From positions 1-64,000 of the forward strand of contig CAYYOT010000004.1 in the NCBI GenBank assembly GCA_964473255.1: a stretch of DNA of 64,000 nt, in the 5' to 3' direction. The notes below the pieces were generated by a model. The model did no database searches, was not told the DNA's origin, and was given only the letters and a program-made list of their open reading frames with translations. The DNA is from Kuafuiihalomonas sp964473255 (lineage in GTDB: Bacteria > Myxococcota > Kuafuiibacteriia > Kuafuiibacteriales > Kuafuiibacteriaceae). Positions 36,001-41,689 of the stretch are shown piece after piece. The first letter of the stretch is position 1; each line of letters begins with the position of its first letter. Position numbers and translations under genes: made by a program.

Positions 36001-36120
36001 CGGCTCCGAACGCGTATCGGGCAGGTCGACCTCGCCCCTACAGTCGGAATGGCAGATCGTCTCCTCGCTGCAGCCGAAGCCGACGGCACACACGAGGCTG
36101 ATGAGTCCGAGGCGTCCCAC
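33070..36120 (-). CDS. Large kelch-repeat lipoprotein
   Basis: A protein of about 1016 residues. I choose the GTG at 36120 because GGAGG lies just upstream and the product starts with a lipoprotein-like signal (L-I-S-L-V-C-A-V-G-F-G-C); a longer ATG start at 36189 lacks these features. The middle ~550 residues are kelch-type repeats with recurring Y-D-E-x-R-K-R-x-V-L-F-G-G and T-W-E-W-D-G-x-x-W units, predicting a beta-propeller. The C-terminal ~180 residues are a different beta-rich domain. Kelch lipoproteins of this type bind surface ligands. It is first in the ECF-sigma operon, which suggests it is the ligand-binding component. Confidence 0.8.
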   Translation of the reverse strand: MGRLGLISLVCAVGFGCSEETICHSDCRGEVDLPDTRSEPATLATVLEWQKSVSPLDTPRWGDVWIHAELIHPSGERFALPPVEYGAVDPRFGELPSGGSYRLDVVLRENSSADSARCGAGTTATFDLISSESRTASVSLDLEPRLLVDERHLTWSRGTKPETASLAFADEAASGAVAFRFPCRFLRLEQLEFVDDDGERIVLERDRLGKWPGVPVVFEETDPVWALGKLSSGRASDPVLLPFHDLNLRPVQSKVGGEAPDGEGEQVDFGAEWSRPGRYQIGVPAHRNQTVYDRGRDEIVWVSGTEAMGTWAWSEPEPLTWGSAEPWGNWTEDGDLLSGVNSGLWLPVSEGARFPDRTGHAVAYDVSRSVIVLFGGAGMADTWEFDGREWKEKEHDGGPSSRTEHQLIYDEVKKRIVLFGGTSVDGEVLTDLWSWDGSRWTELSAGTGASGSVAFDPSQGVLVLVTAGEHGTRTWHLNEGHWELMDVDSPLQPDGTLFASDTGVHYYGGAEYCGVEGASSQSASSLWSWEGGRWTLTSSVGPGRHEAVVIHDDQRDRIWVHGGAAVKPWWHCGNFGQPCRLLCLQVASTSTHEFDGTHWTPIGSAGAGAMLQGRSRASMAYDEARRRTVLFGGVVYRDGMGENPPPPEPLDDTWEWDGASWWPSNPRHRPPAGGGPMAYEPTQERTILVADGEFGTETWSWDGEDWTRVPLDGASPSCGLGEMVADVARERLVLVQSCRDGESETWEFARNRWTLREDVSTPRWSWPDGVLHGFGPHQLTYDEGRKRVVLVSDGTWELDGAAWKLASADRPPWDSGELDRSIDERKRRMVYDPRLERTVFFGPSGSWAWDGRKWVIVSRSGVAGDWGRALVFDRARGGFVRFGRDGVTWTQLSASAMIQEAVSIDFYLNLQLPRWRTIVARSLEVKAYCSGAPAGVELRLEVPGEGWRTLDTNEAHLDDDIATTLLEYSTQDVALLTALISEERIHFECRNPTGAELPPIVELDHAAIDFAYALED

Positions 36121-36234
36121 ACCCCCTCCACCCGTGACCCTTGCACGAGTTTCCTCGATTTTGGCATGACCCCCGGGCCCCAGAGCCAAGAGTCTGCCTG
36201 GCCTCTACGCTCCGAGCTCACCAGCCTCCGGGAA

Positions 36235-36410
36235 GTGGCCATTCGCGGAGGGTTTTCGCTGCTGTTGCGAGCAATCGGGGCGATCGCGGTGCTGATGGCG
36301 ACGGCGTCGGCCGCGGAGGCGGGGCCGGCGGCGGGTCGCGGGTATCTCAAGGTCTGGAACCGGTCGATCATCGGAACCAGCGTCTACGTGGAGGGGGCGG
36401 GACGCGCCAT
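36235..36410 (+). pseudogene. Possible 5' remnant of a secreted-protein gene at the edge of the protease island
   Basis: From the GTG at 36235 the frame encodes a convincing signal peptide (basic start, F-S-L-L-L-R-A-I-G-A-I-A-V-L, cleavage-like A-S-A-A-E-A) followed by a PEGA-like segment (Y-L-K-V-W-N-R-S, then G-T-S-V-Y-V-E-G). After about residue 58 the frame runs antisense to the 3' end of the caspase gene and loses coding character. This looks like a gene cut by insertion of the neighbouring cluster. It could also be chance. Confidence 0.4.
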
Positions 36411-38576
36411 CTCCAGCATCTCCCGATTGGTCATCGGTCGATGGGTCTTGCCGATCTCGCTAGCCCGAGTGAGCTCAATGAACTGCCCGGACGGGCGGGT
36501 CGCCCGAAGCAACCGTTCGAGGCGCCTGCGAATCGATTCGACAACTCTTCTCTGCGGGCCGGTCAGTCGGGCCCTGTGCTGTCTTAGAAACCGAACTTGC
36601 GCTTCGGCTAGCGGTATCGCCGCGGCGAAAAACGGAAGGCCTCGCTCCTTGAAAGCCGCCAGAGCGTTGACCATTTCCCCATATGGATCATCGACCCTCC
36701 AGTCATCCGGCACGCCGTAGTCTCTGACGGCAGCGCGAATCGACTCTGCCCAAAGAACCGGACCGTCGGCGGTTGCCGGGAACCAGTTCATCAGATTGCG
36801 AGTCCAGTCGCCAACCTGGGCGAGCCGTCCGCCACTCGCCAGGAGAAGAGCCCCGGCAAAGGCCGCCGTCGGGTAGGCCTGCTTGTCTTCGACGAATCGA
36901 ACGAGTCGACCGACGTCCAGCTCTCGCGCAGCAACCCCGACGGATTCGAAGCGAGCCCGGCCGAGCAGGGTCCATAGGTATTGATGGTCATCGCCATCCG
37001 CCGGGCCCAGTCTCGCTTCGATTCTCGCCCGGCTGATGGCCGCTCCGACCGCCATCTGGATGTCGAGCTGAATGAGCAGCGGCGTGTACGGATCTCGGGG
37101 CAGGATGATTGCGAAGCGTGTCGAAGGCTGTTGCCCAGCGGGTTGAAACACCGCCAGCACACCGTCGGAGCCAGGCTCCAGCATCAAGTCCGCCAAGACG
37201 TGGGACCCGCTCCGGTTTCGGCGGACGTCGGCCAGGGCCGCGCCGCCGCTGGAGGTTGCGATCGCCTGGCCGTCAGCGAGAGATAGCAACTGAAACGCAC
37301 CGTCCACCCATAGTTCGGACAAAAACTCATGTCCGAAATGGTGGTGAGCTACGCCGAAATCACGAAGTGAGCTTATCGGTGCCCGTTCGGAGGAGCCCTC
37401 CGTGAGGTCCCGCTCCAACTCCGCCTGCGCACCACTCGCCGTCAGGACCGGTAGTCCGCGCCTCGATTCCAGCGCTTCCGCCGGGCGCACCGGCGCCGGA
37501 GTCGATATCGGAGACATCGCCCGTGCTTCACTCGTGCCACCCCCGCCCCGATGCGAAACTCTAGGTGCAGCCCCAACCGAACGAGAGTCCGGCTGCGCCG
37601 CGCCGTCAGCGCCGACGACCCCCGCGCTGGGCTGGGCTCGATCGGCGGGAAAGGAGGTTACGACGAGATTCGCATTCGATGGATCGAGCGTCGGGCGGAC
37701 GGTCTGAGTGAGGTTACGGTTCGCTTGCTTGATGAGAAACGTGACGCGCGGCTGGACGTACTCGGTAAAGGTATCCCAATCGAGGTCGGAGATCTGTATT
37801 CCTCTACCGTCCAGCGCTTCCAGCACCGCCTGGCCAAAGATCGTCAGGTCGCTATTCGGGAGCTGGTATGCGGCTTCGGTGGGAAGCGTTGCGTAGAAGC
37901 GCGCGACCGCTCGCGGTCCCGGGCCGAGAGGACCGGGCGTCAGCAGAGTATTCGGCTCGACCCCGAGCCTGTCCATTGGCGAACCCTCGTTCCGACACGC
38001 ATCGAATAGAGCAATGTGCTCAGCGACCGGGTGCGTTTCCATCCAATCGCGGAACTCGCGACCGCTGAGACACTTCCTCAGACCGTTCGGACCGAAACTC
38101 GGCTTCAAGTAATCGCTGGGCAACAACACGGGGTGCCAGCCCCGATGCACCCCGTGCCCCGAGAAAAAGAACAGAGTTCGAGATTCGCGCGCCGCAGAAC
38201 CGGATATCGGCATGGCCGCCGTCCACTGATCCAGTGCCGTTCGCATCGACGCATCATCCGCTGCTCCGTAGTGCCTCAACCCGCTGTTCCTGATCTTCAC
38301 CGCTTCTTCATCTGTCGGCGACAGCAAGACTTTGCACCAGACCGGGTCCAGGTCGGCGAACTGGAAGCCGGAACTGAGCCACTGAAATACTCGAGCTGCC
38401 GTCTGCGCCGAGTTATGGAGCTGCCCTAGTCCATGCGTCTCCGGAGCAGGTTGTCCGCCGCCATCAAAGTGCGGATAGCGACTGATGCCGATGATGACGG
38501 AATAGAGACCCGGATCTCCATCGTTCACCGACGGGTCCCGCCAAAGACCAGGGTCGCCTGCTACGGGTTGCAGCAC
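36384..38576 (-). CDS. Caspase-family (C14-like) protease with long C-terminal region
   Basis: This 730-residue protein starts at the GTG at 38576, seven bases after GGAG; a TTG two codons upstream is badly spaced. The N-terminal ~300 residues form a caspase/metacaspase-like p20 domain with the catalytic pair H141 (F-F-F-S-G-H-G-V-H) and C194 (L-F-D-A-C-R-N-E-G). A low-complexity linker (about 315-390) leads to a ~330-residue C-terminal region of unknown fold. No signal peptide, so it is probably cytoplasmic. In bacteria such proteases serve in suicide or signalling. It is the last gene of a leftward unit with a metalloprotease. Confidence 0.85.
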   Translation of the reverse strand: MLQPVAGDPGLWRDPSVNDGDPGLYSVIIGISRYPHFDGGGQPAPETHGLGQLHNSAQTAARVFQWLSSGFQFADLDPVWCKVLLSPTDEEAVKIRNSGLRHYGAADDASMRTALDQWTAAMPISGSAARESRTLFFFSGHGVHRGWHPVLLPSDYLKPSFGPNGLRKCLSGREFRDWMETHPVAEHIALFDACRNEGSPMDRLGVEPNTLLTPGPLGPGPRAVARFYATLPTEAAYQLPNSDLTIFGQAVLEALDGRGIQISDLDWDTFTEYVQPRVTFLIKQANRNLTQTVRPTLDPSNANLVVTSFPADRAQPSAGVVGADGAAQPDSRSVGAAPRVSHRGGGGTSEARAMSPISTPAPVRPAEALESRRGLPVLTASGAQAELERDLTEGSSERAPISSLRDFGVAHHHFGHEFLSELWVDGAFQLLSLADGQAIATSSGGAALADVRRNRSGSHVLADLMLEPGSDGVLAVFQPAGQQPSTRFAIILPRDPYTPLLIQLDIQMAVGAAISRARIEARLGPADGDDHQYLWTLLGRARFESVGVAARELDVGRLVRFVEDKQAYPTAAFAGALLLASGGRLAQVGDWTRNLMNWFPATADGPVLWAESIRAAVRDYGVPDDWRVDDPYGEMVNALAAFKERGLPFFAAAIPLAEAQVRFLRQHRARLTGPQRRVVESIRRRLERLLRATRPSGQFIELTRASEIGKTHRPMTNREMLEMARPAPST

Positions 38577-38586
38577 AATCAAACTC

Positions 38587-39084
38587 CTAGAACAGCCGAG
38601 GAGGCGGCGGTGGCTCCGCGAGCGGACTGGGCGACGGTTGTCCGGTCAGTCGACACCATGCGCCAGGCTCCATGAGCTGTAGGTGAAAGTTCGTCTGAAA
38701 TGACGCGGTTCCACACCGAGCATGGACGCTCAGATCAAAGTCGGCACGGTCCGCCTTATCCCGTCGCTCGATGGGCCAGGCGCATCGTTCGTCTTCGATG
38801 ACGGCAAGCTGGTAGTCGGGCGGACACTGGATCCGTCCTCGATACCCGCTGCCGGCTTCGGTCAGAATGACCGTCGCCGCATCATCCTCCGAGTCCAGCG
38901 AGACTCCAAGCCAGATCACCTCCTCATCCAGAGTCGGTACGTAGATTTGCAGCTCGCCGACGACCACCGACTTCAGCCCCCAGCTTCGTAAGGCTCCACT
39001 CGGCTGCCACACCCGCCGATGGAGACGCTGGACGGTGAGTTCCACGCAGTGGATCCTGACCGAAGAACAAAGCTCGCCACTCAT
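38587..39084 (-). CDS. Unrecognised protein between metalloprotease and caspase genes
   Basis: This 165-residue protein is not recognised. It has no signal peptide, a mostly beta pattern (V-V-V-G-E-L-Q-I-Y-V, V-I-W-L-G-V-S-L), five cysteines and a Pro-rich C-terminus. It lies 12 nt after the metalloprotease stop and 10 nt before the caspase start, so the three are almost certainly co-transcribed. It could be an adaptor or inhibitor of one of the proteases; this is inferred only from position. Confidence 0.6.
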   Translation of the reverse strand: MSGELCSSVRIHCVELTVQRLHRRVWQPSGALRSWGLKSVVVGELQIYVPTLDEEVIWLGVSLDSEDDAATVILTEAGSGYRGRIQCPPDYQLAVIEDERCAWPIERRDKADRADFDLSVHARCGTASFQTNFHLQLMEPGAWCRLTGQPSPSPLAEPPPPPRLF

Positions 39085-39096
39085 ACCGTTTGAAGA

Positions 39097-39807
39097 CTAC
39101 GCGTATAGCCTCTGAATGGTCTCCTCGTCACCCGGCGACAGCTTCCAGGAGGGAGTGAACGACTGACCATCCATCGTCCAGCTCGACAATATAGGGTAGA
39201 TCATGACCGACGCCTGATCGAAATCGGTAATGATAACCTGCGACTCATCGAACTGGGCAAAGACATTCGCGTCGATCTGAGCCTTCGACCAGTTGTTCGG
39301 TGGCCCACCCAGATCTGCATAGACTGCGGGCTTGTTCCAGTTGATCCGCGCGAGTGGATGGTTGTGCTCATGAAGCAGACCCAGTGCATGGCCAAACTCG
39401 TGAATGACGACGCTACAAAAGTCCTCTTCCGGCGTGTCTTCGGCGACCCACCCGAGGTTCATCGTCGCTTGGTTTGGTCGGACGTCCCGAGCACCAGTGC
39501 CGATGTAGGACCATGAGCCGTCCCTCTCGTCGAACGATACGCGAATATCGCCCACTTCACCCTCGTTCGCGGGCTGCATTCGTAACCGCACTCCGTCGAG
39601 GAGCCAGCTCTTTCCTGCATCGAAGACCCGCTGTTGAAGCCGGTCGGAGCCTCCGATGAAGCGGATCTGGAGCGTCGTATCGACTGGCCATAGCCTGTCG
39701 CGGGCGGCCAAACCCATCGATACGGGCCTGGTGGGGACCGGGGAAGGCCGAACGCCTCCCGCTACATCGATGGCCGTGCAGATCCACTGTTTCCGATTTC
39801 CAGTCAT
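39097..39807 (-). CDS. Astacin-like zinc metalloprotease (metzincin) without signal peptide
   Basis: A 236-residue protein starting at an ATG with GGAGG 8 nt upstream. The zinc site is H136-E-F-G-H140-x-x-G-x-x-H146-E, and the metzincin Met-turn is S200-V-M202-I-Y204, the pattern of astacins (M12A). Astacins are normally secreted zymogens, but no signal peptide or clear propeptide is present, so it may act inside the cell or need another route out. It heads the transcription unit that continues to the small protein and the caspase gene. Confidence 0.85.
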   Translation of the reverse strand: MTGNRKQWICTAIDVAGGVRPSPVPTRPVSMGLAARDRLWPVDTTLQIRFIGGSDRLQQRVFDAGKSWLLDGVRLRMQPANEGEVGDIRVSFDERDGSWSYIGTGARDVRPNQATMNLGWVAEDTPEEDFCSVVIHEFGHALGLLHEHNHPLARINWNKPAVYADLGGPPNNWSKAQIDANVFAQFDESQVIITDFDQASVMIYPILSSWTMDGQSFTPSWKLSPGDEETIQRLYA

Positions 39808-39949
39808 GAGTGCGTCCTCCAAGATCGATTCATGATGACTCCCGTGATGATCTTCGCTGCATATAACGCCACGCTCGACCGTCTCAGCAATACCCATGGC
39901 GTCGAATCTCGTCCTGGAAGACGAAAGCCGTGTGCGGACTCCGAATAGT

Positions 39950-39963
39950 GGGCTACATAATTG
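39950..39963 (-). promoter_or_regulatory. 14-bp motif shared by the two protease-cluster promoters (copy 1)
   Basis: The plus strand reads GGGCTACATAATTG; copy 2 at 44202-44215 reads GGGCCACATAACTG, 12 of 14 identical, differing by two C/T changes. Here it lies ~143 nt upstream of the metalloprotease start and forms part of a palindrome CTACA-TAAT-TGTAG (39953-39966). Read on the minus strand it contains TACAAT, a good -10 match. It could be an operator or promoter element. Confidence 0.35.
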
Positions 39964-40030
39964 TAGTTCGATACTCGTCCTGTGACTCGATATGTTGTCA
40001 CCTCCCGTTGCGACATGGTGGAGACAAGAA

Positions 40031-40435
40031 ATGAAAGAGCTGACTGGCAACCAAAGAGAGAAACTCGCCGAGCTCGAGCGACTATATCGCGGGCCGACCG
40101 GTCGCCGGATGGCACCGGTCGGGACGTCGATGGCGATGCCCGAGACGAATGCCCTCAGTAGTCTCTGCGAATCATTCAAGAGGCAGGAGAAGATGCAATA
40201 TGGGTTCATGATCTTCTACCAGATTTTGGTTGCTATCTTCGCCGTTGCCGTCGTCGCTGCGCTCATCTTCACTGTTTGGAGAGCGACCACCGATGGGGCC
40301 GGCGACGCGATTGCTGAGATGCTGGGGACCATCGTCGGCGGAGGAGCCTGCGGTTTCGTGATCAACCAGCGACGCGACGCCCGGGACACGCACGTTGCCG
40401 CCCAAGCGGGGCTCGAGAAGCACAACTGCCCCTGA
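40031..40435 (+). CDS. Two-helix membrane protein encoded opposite to the protease genes
   Basis: This 134-residue protein starts at an ATG with GGAG 8 nt upstream; a longer start at 39992 is unlikely. The first ~65 residues are hydrophilic and helical (K-L-A-E-L-E-R-L-Y-R). Two hydrophobic helices follow, about 69-92 and 106-123 (G-G-G-A-C-G-F-V-I), then a short basic/Asn/His tail. It lies alone on the plus strand between the two leftward protease units. It resembles in layout the two-helix membrane modules linked to bacterial conflict systems, but I cannot assign a family. Confidence 0.65.
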   Translation: MKELTGNQREKLAELERLYRGPTGRRMAPVGTSMAMPETNALSSLCESFKRQEKMQYGFMIFYQILVAIFAVAVVAALIFTVWRATTDGAGDAIAEMLGTIVGGGACGFVINQRRDARDTHVAAQAGLEKHNCP

Positions 40436-40453
40436 GGCCCTGAGACGTCCGAT

Positions 40454-41689
40454 TCAGAACGTTCGATAAGACTCGCTGAAAATGCTCCTCTGTCCGAGGA
40501 GAACGATATCGAGGAAGAAGGCCCATCGGTCGACATTCGCTTCTTCCTGCTCGGCTAGCTCTCGCCACAAAAACCTCGGCTTCAGCTCGATGAGCCCTTT
40601 GTACTTGGCGCCGTTTCGCGAAACATTGATCAACACGGGGGCTCCGATCGAGACCCGATCGTCTTTTCCGTCGAGCTCGACGACAACCTCGGCACCCAAG
40701 CGATACTTCGCAAGAGTCGACACGACGCCGACGCGCCCTCCGACGATAAATGGGTCCCTAGCCGTTGGCGCCCCCAGCGGGGCCGAATCACAGGACAGGC
40801 CCTCGGCCGTGACTCTTTCATTAGCGTCATCTGGGTCCGGGCCCAAGTCGACGTTGCCGGCCGGTACACACCACTGAACTCGGGTATCGCTTGCCGAGTA
40901 TGTCTTGGACCATCCGAGACGGCCCTCCAGGCTCACACCGATGTCGGCGGTCGTTGGGATGACGCCGGTGAAAAGAGCTCCCGCGTCCCACGGCACCTCG
41001 ACGACGCCTTCATCGACGAGCGGGTCGGTCGCCGTATCTCGGTACGAGAACGGAGCCACACCCACTCTCGCTCCGAGAACGGTGGTGAAGGTCGGGTAAG
41101 CAGAAACCCCGACAGAAAGCGATTCACGACGAATCGCCGTCTGCACTTCGGAGCGTCGCCACGGACAGATGTTCGTATCATCGAGTCCGTCGCGATATCT
41201 GAGGTCTTTGTTATCTTTGCACCACTTGTCTTGGGCCATGGAGGCCGAGCTACAATCGAGCTTACAATTCATGAGAGCGCGCTCGACGGAGCTCTTCCTT
41301 ACCATTTGAACTTGCTCGAACTGAGCCACCGACAACGACTTCGACCGGTAGAGAATGAGATTCGCGCCGAGGAAACCGGAGGTCGAGGACGAGATCTCGG
41401 AGTCGTTGGCACCGGGATTCGCGACCGAGACCACGGTCGCCCTGCCGAGTTGGGTCTCCGCCGAAGCATCGACTCTAAGCGCCAAGATGAACGTGCGCTT
41501 CTTCGGCCTGGTCGAGCATGTGTCGGGCTGAATGACTTTCAGCGGGAAGCCGAATCCAACTTCGAGCTCTGCTTCGCCTTCGGACGAGCCCTCCACGCGC
41601 ACTCGCGGTACGTCGACGGTAGCGATATCGAGGTCGTCAGAGGCCGCGAAGGCCGAGAGGGCAACGCACACCGAACTCGGTGCAATCAT
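40454..41689 (-). CDS. Unrecognised beta-rich exported protein coupled to trypsin/SGNH gene
   Basis: This 411-residue protein starts with a short signal-like segment (about 1-16). It contains several cysteines (C-K-L-D-C, a K-W-C-K-D segment, and others) and many strand-like stretches (V-E-V-P-W-D-A-G-A-L-F-T-G), and ends in a final Phe. It could be an outer-membrane or secreted beta-barrel protein. Its ATG overlaps the protease stop (ATGA), so the two are made together. No family was recognised. Confidence 0.6.
   Translation of the reverse strand: MIAPSSVCVALSAFAASDDLDIATVDVPRVRVEGSSEGEAELEVGFGFPLKVIQPDTCSTRPKKRTFILALRVDASAETQLGRATVVSVANPGANDSEISSSTSGFLGANLILYRSKSLSVAQFEQVQMVRKSSVERALMNCKLDCSSASMAQDKWCKDNKDLRYRDGLDDTNICPWRRSEVQTAIRRESLSVGVSAYPTFTTVLGARVGVAPFSYRDTATDPLVDEGVVEVPWDAGALFTGVIPTTADIGVSLEGRLGWSKTYSASDTRVQWCVPAGNVDLGPDPDDANERVTAEGLSCDSAPLGAPTARDPFIVGGRVGVVSTLAKYRLGAEVVVELDGKDDRVSIGAPVLINVSRNGAKYKGLIELKPRFLWRELAEQEEANVDRWAFFLDIVLLGQRSIFSESYRTF

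Noticed and set aside
36121..36189. Longer ATG start for the kelch lipoprotein
   Set aside because: The GTG at 36120 has a ribosome site and begins directly with a lipoprotein signal; the longer form places 23 extra polar residues before it.
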